The notes below the pieces were generated by a model. It was not told where the DNA came from and made no database searches. It saw nothing but the letters and a program-made list of their open reading frames with translations. Below, piece after piece: positions 28,144-37,067 of a stretch of 64,000 nt of DNA. The DNA comes from Candidatus Bathyarchaeota archaeon (GTDB lineage: Archaea > Thermoproteota > Bathyarchaeia > Bathyarchaeales > Bathycorpusculaceae). Location: assembly GCA_018396675.1 (NCBI GenBank), contig JAGTQX010000010.1:123910-187909 (forward strand), in the 5' to 3' direction. Positions within the stretch are counted from its first letter, which is position 1. Each line of letters starts with the position of its first letter. The translations under genes were made by a program, and so were the position numbers.

Positions 28144-29553
28144 ATGGAGATATGCTTAAGTCAACATTCCCTTGTTGCGTTGATGGCGGTTACGGTTTTT
28201 ATGTTGCTTATCTGCGCCTCTGTATTTCCGCGGTGCTCTGCGTTTTCAAGCATTGCCGACATGAGTGTTCTTAAATATGTGGTGAAGGATGTTTTTGTTG
28301 GGAAAGTTAAACATGTTATAGAAATTGTAAACCATGCATCTGAAACCGTTACTGATGGAGAGCTTATTGTCCCGTTGATTAAAAATGCAACTGCACGCCA
28401 CTACGCAGTACTTCGCAATATCACGGCAGTCGGAGGCACGTTTGAGAAAATCACGTTTTTGCATGATGGTTATGAAAATATGTACGCTTGCTTGAAACGC
28501 GTGGAAATTCAACCAGACTGCATATTCCGCGTGGAACTCGACTATAGCATGCTATCCGTCAGCGTTAGCTATCAAGTTAACTCCAGCCTAATAGGCAAAT
28601 ACAACGAAGCTTCTGAAGTGTACAAGTGGTACACTCAACCAGAAGAACTTATTGAGTCTGATGATCAAACAATTATCAATATTGCACAGAACTTAACGGA
28701 AGGCGAATCTAGCTACTATGATAAAGCTCTTCGGATATACAATTTTGTAACCGCTTATTTAAACTATCAAATTCAAGATGAAGAACGTGGTGCTCTTTGG
28801 GCCTTGGAAAACCACGCTGGCGACTGCTCCGAATACTCTTATCTCTTTGCGGCTTTATGCAGAGCCGCTGGAATCCCAGCAAGGGTTCAAGCGGGTTTTG
28901 CTTTTCATTACATAGGCGAAGCTATACAAGATGGACACATGTGGGCTGAATTTTACCTTGAAAATTACGGCTGGATACCGGTTGACGCGACATGGCGACT
29001 TTTCGCGGCAATGGATTTTCTCCATTTAAGTTCAATCCAAAGCACGCCGGAAATTATTCCATATGCAAATTTTGTATTTAACAGCACAATGGCAACGCAG
29101 CTAGAAGAAAACCAGTATGTCCAGTTGACTTCGCTTTCGCCCAGCAACTTCACCGACAGCTACTTCGCGGAACAACTAACCAAATCTGTTCAGAAGCTGA
29201 AACGCGCGGAATCCACATTTTTCACCGGAAAAATCTTCGGTGTGAACATATTTTTCCCATCTGAAATGCATGAAATTGCGCAGATGATTTTAACAGCGAA
29301 AATTTCTATACAAGACGCAATAGACGCTTGGGAATTAAATACCAAAATTGCCGTTTCAAGTGTCATCTGTGCGTTTGAAAACGCTGATGAAGCGTTAAAC
29401 ACAGCTTGGTTGCTGACTGCAGAAACATTTGCAGTTTACATTAGCATTCCGGCAGTTTTACTGCTTGTCTCGCTGTTTTTCTTGAGGCGTTTCCACCCTA
29501 AACCTTCTAGAGCGGATGGCATAAGCCATATAGCTGAATCCAGTAAACATTAA
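28144..29553 (+). CDS. Membrane-anchored transglutaminase-like protein
   Basis: N-terminal signal/anchor (ALMAVTVFMLLICASVF), then an extracellular domain and a transglutaminase core with the Cys-His-Asp triad in AGDCSEYSYLF, DGHMWAEFYLENYGW and VDATW (residues about 225-285). A second membrane segment near residue 440 anchors the C-terminus. Archaeal members are thought to be surface peptidases or amidases rather than cross-linkers. ATG 28144 is chosen from the promoter position. Confidence 0.8.
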   Translation: MEICLSQHSLVALMAVTVFMLLICASVFPRCSAFSSIADMSVLKYVVKDVFVGKVKHVIEIVNHASETVTDGELIVPLIKNATARHYAVLRNITAVGGTFEKITFLHDGYENMYACLKRVEIQPDCIFRVELDYSMLSVSVSYQVNSSLIGKYNEASEVYKWYTQPEELIESDDQTIINIAQNLTEGESSYYDKALRIYNFVTAYLNYQIQDEERGALWALENHAGDCSEYSYLFAALCRAAGIPARVQAGFAFHYIGEAIQDGHMWAEFYLENYGWIPVDATWRLFAAMDFLHLSSIQSTPEIIPYANFVFNSTMATQLEENQYVQLTSLSPSNFTDSYFAEQLTKSVQKLKRAESTFFTGKIFGVNIFFPSEMHEIAQMILTAKISIQDAIDAWELNTKIAVSSVICAFENADEALNTAWLLTAETFAVYISIPAVLLLVSLFFLRRFHPKPSRADGISHIAESSKH

Positions 29554-29567
29554 CGTGTGGAGTCTAA

Positions 29568-30791
29568 ATGCAAAAGTCTTACGCTCGGTTGTTGGGCATA
29601 GTTGGAAAGCCAAACACTGGAAAATCCACGTTTTTTAGCGCTGCAACTCTCGCGCCCGCCGAAATTGCTAATTATCCTTTTACTACGATTAAAGCAAACC
29701 GCGGCGTTGGTTATGTACGCACTCCATGCGTCTGCAAAGAATTCAACGTTAAAGACACACCGGTAAACTCGCTTTGCATGGATGGGGTTAGGCTTATACC
29801 CGTGGAATTTATTGATTGCGCTGGACTTGTGCCAGGCGCTTGGCAGGGTAGAGGATTAGGCAACCAGTTCTTGGACGAGATAAGAAAGGCAGACGTGTTA
29901 ATACACATAATTGACGCTTCTGGAGGAACAGACTGCGAAGGCAGAATATGCAGGCAAGGTGAGCACGACCCGCTGGAAGACGTCAAGTTTTTGGAAAACG
30001 AATTAACAATGTGGATGGCGAACATCCTTAAAAAGGATTGGCCGAAAATCGCTAGAACAGCTGAATCCGAGTCGGGTGACCTCCTAACTATTCTAGAGGA
30101 AAGATTAAGCGGTTTAGCAATTAGGAGGGCACACATTTTTGAAGCCGTAAGACGAACGGGATTGAATGCTGAAAAACCCACTGCGTGGAGTGAAGAGGAT
30201 TTTCTAAAATTTATAGACACTTTAAGGCAAATTGCGAAACCGATGCTTATAGCCGCAAACAAGATGGATATTCCAACCGCTGAAGAAAACTTTGAAAGAC
30301 TCAAGAAGCTGAACTATGTGGTGGTGCCATGTTGCGCTGAAGCAGAGCTTGCTCTACGGAGAGCAGCAGAAAAAAGGCTCATAGAATACCGACCAGGCGA
30401 CTGCAGCTTCAAAATAAACAATCCTGAAAAATTAACTGAAAGCCAAATAAAGGCGTTGGAAACCATAAGAGAGAAAGTTCTCTTAAAGTTTGGTTCGACA
30501 GGTGTTCAAGACGCAATAAACATGGCTTATTTCAAGCTTCTGAACATGATTACGGTTTATCCGGTTGAAGATATTGAGCATTTGGCAGACCACAATGGAA
30601 GAGTTTTGCCAGATGCTTACCTTGTGCCTTACGGAACAAAAGCACGGGAGCTCGCCTACCTAATTCACACGGAACTTGGTGAAAGCTTCATTTACGCTGT
30701 GGAGGCAAAAGAAAGGAAAAGGGTCGGCGAAGACTACGTGCTTAAAGACAGAGATGTAATTTCCATAGTGAGTGCAAAGAAAAGAGCCTAA
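29568..30791 (+). CDS. OBG-family GTPase with TGS domain (archaeal YchF-like)
   Basis: P-loop GIVGKPNTGKSTFFSAAT near residue 11, switch motif DCAGLVPGAWQGRGLG, and NKMD near residue 229, which specifies GTP; bacterial YchF has a changed motif and prefers ATP. The C-terminal TGS domain ends YVLKDRDVISI. The protein fits the archaeal PH0525-type GTPases linked to translation. Length of 407 residues is as expected. Follows the transglutaminase by 14 bases. Confidence 0.88.
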   Translation: MQKSYARLLGIVGKPNTGKSTFFSAATLAPAEIANYPFTTIKANRGVGYVRTPCVCKEFNVKDTPVNSLCMDGVRLIPVEFIDCAGLVPGAWQGRGLGNQFLDEIRKADVLIHIIDASGGTDCEGRICRQGEHDPLEDVKFLENELTMWMANILKKDWPKIARTAESESGDLLTILEERLSGLAIRRAHIFEAVRRTGLNAEKPTAWSEEDFLKFIDTLRQIAKPMLIAANKMDIPTAEENFERLKKLNYVVVPCCAEAELALRRAAEKRLIEYRPGDCSFKINNPEKLTESQIKALETIREKVLLKFGSTGVQDAINMAYFKLLNMITVYPVEDIEHLADHNGRVLPDAYLVPYGTKARELAYLIHTELGESFIYAVEAKERKRVGEDYVLKDRDVISIVSAKKRA

Positions 30792-30797
30792 CCATAC

Positions 30798-31580
30798 TCA
30801 TGCGCCGAATCTCCTTTTCCGTTTCTGGAAGGTTCTGACAGCCCTTAAAAGGTCTATTAGGCGAAAGTCAGGCCAGTAAACATCCAAGAAACAGAGCTCG
30901 CTGTATGCAGATTGCCAAAGCAGAAAACCGCTTAGCCTTTCCTCTCCAGAAGTGCGTATAATTAAGTCTGGTTCTTGTTTTGGTAAATGTGAAGTGTAAA
31001 GGTATCTTTCAAAAAGTTTCTCGTCGACGTCTTCCGGGTTTAACTCTTTTTTCTGCGCTTTTTCAGCAATTTTCTTTGCGGCGTCAACTATTTCCGCTCT
31101 TCCGCCATATGCAAAGGCAATGTTTAAGAAATGTTTGTCGTAGTTCTGCGTTGCCTTTTCTACATCTGCTATAATTTTTTGAAGATGTTCTGGAAGAAGC
31201 GCAATTCTGCCAATAACTTTGACTCGAACGTTATTTTTGTGTATGCGCTCGTCTAATAGGATTTTTTGGAGTTTTTCCGAGGCGATTTTCATTATTTCAT
31301 CAACTTCTTCTCTGGAGCGTTGAAAGTTTTCGGTTGAAAAAGCGTAAAGCGTTATTGACTTGACGTTAAGCTTTAGGCACCAGTCCAAGAGTTGTTCAAC
31401 TTTTTCAGCGCCTTCTTTATGACCAAGCCATGGGTCAAGCTCCTTTTCTGAAGCCCATCTGCGGTTTCCATCTAGAATTATTGCTATGTGTTCTGGGCTA
31501 GCGTTACTTTTAACTTGGTGCCAGAGCCACTTTTCATAAAGTTTGTATGCGCCGATGGCTGAAAGCACAGTCTTAAGCAT
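30798..31580 (-). CDS. uppS: Cis-polyprenyl diphosphate synthase (archaeal UppS type)
   Basis: Elongates allylic diphosphates to long polyprenyl diphosphates for the lipid carrier used in protein glycosylation. Catalytic Asp is in HIAIILDGNRRWA, substrate contacts in LYAFSTENFQRS, FAYGGRAEIVDA and the C-terminal LIIRTSGEERLSGF. The archaeal N-terminal extension of about 30 residues is present. Starts one base after the mtnP stop, so the two share a transcript. Confidence 0.93.
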   Translation of the reverse strand: MLKTVLSAIGAYKLYEKWLWHQVKSNASPEHIAIILDGNRRWASEKELDPWLGHKEGAEKVEQLLDWCLKLNVKSITLYAFSTENFQRSREEVDEIMKIASEKLQKILLDERIHKNNVRVKVIGRIALLPEHLQKIIADVEKATQNYDKHFLNIAFAYGGRAEIVDAAKKIAEKAQKKELNPEDVDEKLFERYLYTSHLPKQEPDLIIRTSGEERLSGFLLWQSAYSELCFLDVYWPDFRLIDLLRAVRTFQKRKRRFGA

Positions 31581-31581
31581 A

Positions 31582-32370
31582 TCATTTAATCCTCGAATCT
31601 TTTAGGGCATTTGCGCAAGGGCATCTGCCTTTTCGTTCAACTGGTAAAACCCTAACAGTTTCAATTAAGATTTGCTCTATTTTGGGTTGAACTGTTTCTG
31701 AAATGTCTAAAACTTCTTTTGGCGTTAAACGTTCCTGCATGCCAGCAGCCATATTTGAAACAAAACATAGCGCCGCATAACACATTTCAAGTTCTCGCGC
31801 AAGCACAGCCTCTGGAATCCCAGTCATTCCAACAATGTCAAAGCCAAGACGTCTAAACATTTCAATTTCAGCCGGCGTCTCAAAGCGTGGTCCTTCCGTG
31901 CAAACCAGCACGCCTCGGTTCCACAAGTGCAAACCAAGCTTTTCAGCACATTCGATAAACGTTCTGCGAATTTCTGGGCAGTAAGGCTGTGAAAAATCCA
32001 CGTGGGTAACTGGGGCGTCATCGTAAAATGTTGTAGAACGAAACTTCGTAAAGTCTGCAAAGTCGTGCGGGATAACAATGTCACCTGGCTTAAAGGCAGT
32101 GTTTATGGCTCCAACGGCGTTCACCGCTATAATTCTTTCAACGCCGAGCGTGTGCAACGCGTAAATGTTCGCTTTGTAATTCACTTTATGTGGCGGAACT
32201 GAATGTTCTGGACCGTGTCGCGGAAGAAAAGCTACAGTTTTTTCGCCGATTTTTCCCAACGCGATTGGTGGAGGAACTCCATAAGGTGTGCCTACGCGCG
32301 TTTGTTTTGCGTCATTGAACAGTTTTTCGAATCCTGTTCCGCCGATTATTGCTATTTTAGCCTTCTTCAA
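31582..32370 (-). CDS. mtnP: S-methyl-5'-thioadenosine (or -inosine) phosphorylase
   Basis: Phosphate-binding GGTGFEKLF at the N-terminus, RHGPEHSVPPHKVNYKAN, and the purine site TEGPRFETPAEIEMFRRLG with GMTGIPEA. These are the PNP/MTAP family 2 signatures. Recycles methylthioadenosine from polyamine or other SAM-dependent synthesis. Overlaps the DUF373 gene by 14 bases. Nucleoside preference cannot be fixed from the sequence alone. Confidence 0.92.
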   Translation of the reverse strand: MKKAKIAIIGGTGFEKLFNDAKQTRVGTPYGVPPPIALGKIGEKTVAFLPRHGPEHSVPPHKVNYKANIYALHTLGVERIIAVNAVGAINTAFKPGDIVIPHDFADFTKFRSTTFYDDAPVTHVDFSQPYCPEIRRTFIECAEKLGLHLWNRGVLVCTEGPRFETPAEIEMFRRLGFDIVGMTGIPEAVLARELEMCYAALCFVSNMAAGMQERLTPKEVLDISETVQPKIEQILIETVRVLPVERKGRCPCANALKDSRIK

Positions 32371-33541
32371 ACTCTTCTTGCTCTCCAGTTTTCTTGAAAA
32401 ATCCTTTAGCTGACCTGTGAATAACTATAACAACCAATGAAGAAGCTATGATTATTAAAATGCCAATTATTATCGAGAAGATTAGCGTCTCATATCCAGC
32501 CTTCGGATTAATCAGTATACCTGAGGCAGCGTCGAGAATTTGCCTAGACCACGCTATCAACACTATTAAAACTGAATTGCGCAAAAGTTTTGAATCTCGC
32601 TCAAAATACCAACGTATAGCTCTTCCAGTTAAGGCTACACATGTGCCCACAACAATCAAATCCTTAGAATCTCTAATGAAGTAACCTGCAATCTGCGGCA
32701 AAACCCCAAGAATGTTAGACATATCTATACTTAATGAAGTGACGGAATCCACTCCTAAATACACCCCGAACGCCATGCACATGATGCCTGCAAGTGTGGT
32801 GAACGTTGAAATCTGCACGGGTAAAGGCGGCGGCGAATACTCTTTTATCATCTTGTAAGCTTTCTTCGCAGCTTTGTCTACGCCGAAACCTTTTATGAGC
32901 ATATATGCGCTTAAAACGATTACAAAGGCTATCAAATAGTAATGCACTAAATTGAATATTGTCAATATTCCTAAAATCAGAAACAGTATTCCAGGCAATC
33001 CAAGCGCAATGCGTGCGTAACGTGGGTTTTCCACAATTATCCTAAAATATTTTGTGAAGAGCGCCGCCGTCTCCTCTATTGATTCACTGTGCCTTACCAA
33101 AATTCTTCTAACAGACGACACGGGCACTCTTGACTCCACAAGGGGCAGAACAGCCTCATCTGAATAACCGTCCGTGACAAGTATAACCTCGTTTGCTGGA
33201 AAAGCCTTCAAAACGTCACTCAACTCTGAAACTATTTTTCTATCTGCGCTGACGCCGCCGAATTCCGAGCCTGTCAACGTTGCCACTTCATAGTTTTCGT
33301 TTTGTTTTCCTTCGCTTGTTAAGCGGTCGTAAATGCGTATTGCTTCAAACATTGCGTTTGCGTCTGGCTCTTCTGGATCTTTTAATGCTAAGGCTACAGC
33401 AGCGTTTAGGTTTGCGTCTCTGCCAATTAAAGGTGTTTTAATTTCCGCTTTAGCTGTTAGGTCACCGTCTCTGTCAACACATAAAATTAGAACTCTTTTT
33501 TGTTCCGTTTTCTCTTCTTTTTCCTTGTCTCTCTGTGACAT
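32357..33541 (-). CDS. DUF373 membrane protein
   Basis: N-terminal soluble domain opens RVLILCVDRDGDLTAKAEI and contains GSEFGGVSADRKIVSEL and VILVTDGYSDEAV, the conserved core of archaeal DUF373 (COG2237). About six membrane helices follow from residue 175 to 385. Function is unknown, although the family is nearly universal in Euryarchaeota and relatives. It heads a three-gene transcript with mtnP and uppS. Confidence 0.85.
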   Translation of the reverse strand: MSQRDKEKEEKTEQKRVLILCVDRDGDLTAKAEIKTPLIGRDANLNAAVALALKDPEEPDANAMFEAIRIYDRLTSEGKQNENYEVATLTGSEFGGVSADRKIVSELSDVLKAFPANEVILVTDGYSDEAVLPLVESRVPVSSVRRILVRHSESIEETAALFTKYFRIIVENPRYARIALGLPGILFLILGILTIFNLVHYYLIAFVIVLSAYMLIKGFGVDKAAKKAYKMIKEYSPPPLPVQISTFTTLAGIMCMAFGVYLGVDSVTSLSIDMSNILGVLPQIAGYFIRDSKDLIVVGTCVALTGRAIRWYFERDSKLLRNSVLIVLIAWSRQILDAASGILINPKAGYETLIFSIIIGILIIIASSLVVIVIHRSAKGFFKKTGEQEEFEEG

Positions 33542-33586
33542 TTATTCTCGGTTCCCAATCATTAATTGTGTGAACATACTTTAATT

Positions 33587-34453
33587 TTATGCTATGCCCT
33601 TCTCTGCAAGAATTTTAAATTCTTCCCATGTCAGTTTTTCTCCCCGCTTCAGTTTTTCTAGTGCTTGCTTCTCAACGGTTTCCAATATGGCTTCTTGGTC
33701 TTTCAGCTTTTCTGCGTCCTCTTCTGCTTGAATTTCTCTTTTAAGTTGCCTTATCTCGTCTAGAATTTCATCAATTTCCTTTTGAAGCTTTTTACCGTCT
33801 TCTTTAGCTTGAACAAAACATTTGTGAAAGTTATCCGCCTCTGCTTTGAGTTTCTTTGCCTCTTCAACTTTCTTAAGCATTTCTTGGTGGAGTTCTTGAC
33901 TTTTTTTCGCGTTCTCGGCAACGTTCTCATGGCAAACTTTTATTCTTGCCCCAAGAGCCTTCAATTCAGCTTTTAACTCAAGCCTTTTTTGGCTTAGCTG
34001 GTCAATTTTTCGGTGAATAACAAGTTGGGCTTCAACTTGTTTGGCGTGTTCGACAAGCTGTTTCTCTGCTTGCAAGTCGGTCGGTGTTGTCTGAATTTTC
34101 CATTCAATTGCTTCAGCCTCATTTTTTAATTCTTTAAAGCTTTTTGGCGGTTTCTTCATCGTTAAAGCTTCAAGTTCTTTCGTTAAACTTTTGAGCTCAT
34201 CAGTTTTCTGCGCCATCTCTGCTTTCAGCTGACTCCTTTGGTTTTTTAGCTCCTTTACTTGCTCGTTTATTTTGTCTCTTGCATTTTTCAGCTTTGAAAT
34301 TTCGGTTTTTAAATTTTTTAACGCCTCGTTGAGCGTGTTTCTTTTTTCGGCAAATTCTCCAGCCTCGACATCCAGTTTTCGTTTCTGCTCTTTTAATGTT
34401 GCAAGTTTACTGTTTAGTTCCTCAATTTTCTGCATTTTCTCTTGTCGCGCCAC
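33587..34453 (-). CDS. Archaeal coiled-coil protein (COG1340-like)
   Basis: Almost entirely alpha-helical and charged; heptad pattern runs from residue 5 to about 270 with no membrane segment. The pattern PPKSFKELKNEAEAIEWKIQ followed by LQAEKQLVEHAKQVEAQL is characteristic of the COG1340 family of archaeal phosphoserine phosphatase-like coiled-coil proteins, whose role is unknown. Its start overlaps the end of the Thg1-like gene by 32 bases (14 if ATG 34435 is used). Confidence 0.75.
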   Translation of the reverse strand: MARQEKMQKIEELNSKLATLKEQKRKLDVEAGEFAEKRNTLNEALKNLKTEISKLKNARDKINEQVKELKNQRSQLKAEMAQKTDELKSLTKELEALTMKKPPKSFKELKNEAEAIEWKIQTTPTDLQAEKQLVEHAKQVEAQLVIHRKIDQLSQKRLELKAELKALGARIKVCHENVAENAKKSQELHQEMLKKVEEAKKLKAEADNFHKCFVQAKEDGKKLQKEIDEILDEIRQLKREIQAEEDAEKLKDQEAILETVEKQALEKLKRGEKLTWEEFKILAEKGIA

Positions 34454-35246
34454 TTATTTCCGTCCTTTTTGAGCTTTTTACCCATTCGAGAATCTGCTGG
34501 ATTAACTTTGCTCCATCCTCTGAAGCGAAAAGCGGCAGGTTCCACTCTTCTTTTAGCCGCCAGCGCATAGCATGCTTGTTTGGAGACACTCTCTTAACGT
34601 ATGGTTCCTTGTAAACAAGTATTCCTCTTTTCTGCCAAAGCGGAGTCTGCGTAAGGTTCACGCCATGCTTGAAGGCTAAATCGTGAATCTCCTTAGTTCC
34701 CATGCCCTTGAGTCTTTTAGATATTTCCGTCGGCTTGTGTCCAGCCTTTTTAAGTATCCAGTAAGCATACGCGTTATTGTGGTTTCTCCATGCATTCGTT
34801 TGTCGCCAAGACAGGTAATCCACGACGTTATCTGTGTTAAGCGTAATCACTATGCGTGAATCAAATGCTGTAGTGAAAGCTTTACCGAAGACTTCATGCA
34901 AACGTAGAGTAAAAGCTGATGAGACTAGGCTTGGGATGACTGAATCTATTTTCTCGATTCTTCCGCGAAATGGTGCTTGACCAGCAAAAAGCACGTTTAA
35001 CTCGTCACTAACGGCGTGAACTAAAGTTGGGTTTAACCCTTTACCAAACAAGGTTTTTCCAGCGTTAACTAAACATTCTGCAAATTTTTTGTCAAATGGT
35101 TTTTCCGCGTTTATCTTCTCTGAAAGTGCTCTAAATTTCCAACCGTCAAGTCTAACGAAAAACGGGGTTTCCAACGGAATCAAAGTTTTGGAGAAAATTT
35201 CAGTTTTAACCAAATCTCTATAACTATTCAAGGATGATTCGGGCAT
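34422..35246 (-). CDS. Thg1-like tRNA 5'-guanylyltransferase (3'-5' polymerase)
   Basis: Residues about 27-40 (FFVRLDGWKFRAL) and HAVSDELNVLF (about residue 82) carry the two-metal Asp/Glu ligands of the Thg1/TLP fold, and the WRQTNAWRNHNNAYAYWIL block is the conserved tRNA-binding segment. Thg1 adds G at position -1 of tRNA-His; archaeal-type TLPs mostly repair 5'-truncated tRNAs in a template-dependent way. The tRNA-His gene at 39.2 kb already encodes G-1, which favours repair. Overlaps acdB by 23 bases. Confidence 0.88.
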   Translation of the reverse strand: MPESSLNSYRDLVKTEIFSKTLIPLETPFFVRLDGWKFRALSEKINAEKPFDKKFAECLVNAGKTLFGKGLNPTLVHAVSDELNVLFAGQAPFRGRIEKIDSVIPSLVSSAFTLRLHEVFGKAFTTAFDSRIVITLNTDNVVDYLSWRQTNAWRNHNNAYAYWILKKAGHKPTEISKRLKGMGTKEIHDLAFKHGVNLTQTPLWQKRGILVYKEPYVKRVSPNKHAMRWRLKEEWNLPLFASEDGAKLIQQILEWVKSSKRTEISGATRENAEN

Positions 35247-35919
35247 CTACCGCTTTTGCTCCCTTTTCGTAGACCATTATCGGGTTTAAATCAAGCTCTT
35301 TAATCTCTTGGTTTTCCATAACAAGTCTAGAAGTGTTAAGCAGAATGTTCACTATGGCTTCAGTGTCTGCTGGTGGCACGCCTCTATAACCCTTAAGTAG
35401 CGGATACGCTTTGACTTCCATTATCATTTCACGTGCCTCATCCTCATTTATCGGTGCTATTCTAAACGTCACATCCTTCAAAATTTCAACAAAAATGCCT
35501 CCAAGACCAAACATTAATGTGGGGCCGAACTGAGGGTCTTTTATCGCGCCAACGATAACTTCGGTTGATGAAGGTGTCATCTCCTGCACAAGTACACCGA
35601 CGACTTTTGCGGCTTTCTTGTGCTTCTTAACGTTTTCAATTATTTGCTTGTAAGCAGCTGTGACTTCTTTTTTATTTTTTAGATTTAGCATGACGCCTCC
35701 AACATCTGATTTATGGATTATGTCTGGCGAAACGATTTTCAGTACAACTGGAAAGCCGATTTCTCCGGCAATTTTTGCGGCTTCAACCTCGTTTTTTGCA
35801 AGTTTGAAGCGTGTGACTGGGATTTTGTATTCTGTGCAGATGGTTTTGGCTTCAGTTTCAAGCAAATGTTTTCTATTTTCCTTTAACGCTTCCGCAATTA
35901 TCTGCCTACTCTGCTTCAT
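35224..35919 (-). CDS. acdB: ADP-forming acetate-CoA ligase, beta (ATP-grasp) subunit
   Basis: ATP-grasp protein of 231 residues with GFPVVLKIVSPDIIHKSDVGGV, VQEMTPSSTEVIVGAIKDPQFG and MFGLGGIFVEILKDV, the features of the stand-alone beta subunit of archaeal acetyl-CoA or acyl-CoA synthetase. Makes ATP from acyl-CoA together with an alpha subunit carrying the phosphohistidine, which is not nearby. It precedes the Thg1-like gene and overlaps it. Confidence 0.9.
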   Translation of the reverse strand: MKQSRQIIAEALKENRKHLLETEAKTICTEYKIPVTRFKLAKNEVEAAKIAGEIGFPVVLKIVSPDIIHKSDVGGVMLNLKNKKEVTAAYKQIIENVKKHKKAAKVVGVLVQEMTPSSTEVIVGAIKDPQFGPTLMFGLGGIFVEILKDVTFRIAPINEDEAREMIMEVKAYPLLKGYRGVPPADTEAIVNILLNTSRLVMENQEIKELDLNPIMVYEKGAKAVDARIILE

Positions 35920-35994
35920 GTTTATGCACCTCTAGAGAAATAGTTACTAGTTTGTGGTTCAAGTTATTTAAGGGATTTCTATAAAAAGAAAGTT

Positions 35995-36957
35995 TTAGCT
36001 TAATTCCTGCAAAGCTTTAAGTCTCTTAACTATGTTTGGATGAGTGGAAAAGATTTCAATAATCTTATCTAACGTAGTCACTTTTTTGGACAGGATATCT
36101 TGAACAAGCTTCTGGTCGCTTGAGGCGGACATCGTTGAAAGCGCCGTAGAGTCTACTTCTGCACGGTCAGGGTCAGCTATAAAGAGAGCTTTGAAAGCGT
36201 TAAGGTTCTGCGTTTGTTTTCGCATTTTGCTCATGTTCTTAGTTGCGTTCACTATCTTTGCTAGGCCTACTGAAAGTTTCTGTGCGCCGTTGTCTACAAC
36301 CATGACACTGTGTCTATCTGCGTAATATTCGCGTAGCCTGCTTAAGTAGAGTATAAACATGTTTAGAATCCATGAGAAAGCCATAAACCCTATGCCCAAT
36401 ATTGCTTCTCCCCCGCCGCGGTCTCGTTGTCTTCCATACATAGAAGAAAGTATGAACGAGTAGCCAATGTAGTAGAATAACGCTGGCAACAACGAAACAA
36501 ACATCATTATCTGCACGTCTCTGTGCTTCAAATGCCCCAGTTCGTGGCCGATTACCGCCTCAACTTCTCCTTGGTCAAGCGTCTTCAGCAGTCCACTCGT
36601 CACTGCAACTCGGTTTCCAGCTATCGGCGAACCGTACGCGAAAGCATTTGGAATTGGGATTTGCGCCAGCATCAGTTTAGGCTTTTTTATCCCGCTTTTT
36701 CTGCTTATATCTTCGACAATTTCATGCAGTTTCGGGTTTTCGCTTTCTGGAATTTCACGAGTACGGTATAACGCGTCAATTATGTATGGCGAGATCAGCC
36801 ACTGAACAATATTAAAAGCGACAACTAAAACGCCAAGCGTTATGAGGTCCAAGGCGCCGGCAAGGCTTAAGATTAACGCGAATACAAGAGTGGACAACCC
36901 TATTATTGCAGCTAGAGTCCCAAGCATTGATACGCGAAGTTTCCACACGCTGGGCAT
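35995..36957 (-). CDS. htpX: HtpX-family membrane zinc metalloprotease
   Basis: Zinc site HELGHLKHRD near residue 135 with the distal Glu in REYYADRHSV. Four hydrophobic segments: two at the N-terminus and two around residues 150-200. Membrane protein quality control. ATG 36957 is preferred because a GGTGA ribosome site precedes it; the TTG at 36969 would add four residues. Monocistronic and divergent from metE. Confidence 0.92.
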   Translation of the reverse strand: MPSVWKLRVSMLGTLAAIIGLSTLVFALILSLAGALDLITLGVLVVAFNIVQWLISPYIIDALYRTREIPESENPKLHEIVEDISRKSGIKKPKLMLAQIPIPNAFAYGSPIAGNRVAVTSGLLKTLDQGEVEAVIGHELGHLKHRDVQIMMFVSLLPALFYYIGYSFILSSMYGRQRDRGGGEAILGIGFMAFSWILNMFILYLSRLREYYADRHSVMVVDNGAQKLSVGLAKIVNATKNMSKMRKQTQNLNAFKALFIADPDRAEVDSTALSTMSASSDQKLVQDILSKKVTTLDKIIEIFSTHPNIVKRLKALQELS

Positions 36958-37031
36958 TTTTTTCACCAAACATGTTCACGAAACAAAAACATGCTTATAT
37001 TTGTTACGATGGTGCATTGTTAACGTCTAAA

Positions 37032-37046
37032 GGTAATTTTATTACC
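37032..37046. promoter_or_regulatory. Palindrome over the metE promoter
   Basis: GGTAATTTTATTACC is a perfect inverted repeat of six bases around TTT, 22-36 bases before ATG 37068, which is where a TATA element for a leaderless transcript would be. It can be a repressor operator for the methionine synthase-like gene. Confidence 0.4.
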
Positions 37047-37067
37047 ATCAGCCTCGTAGTGTCTGTT

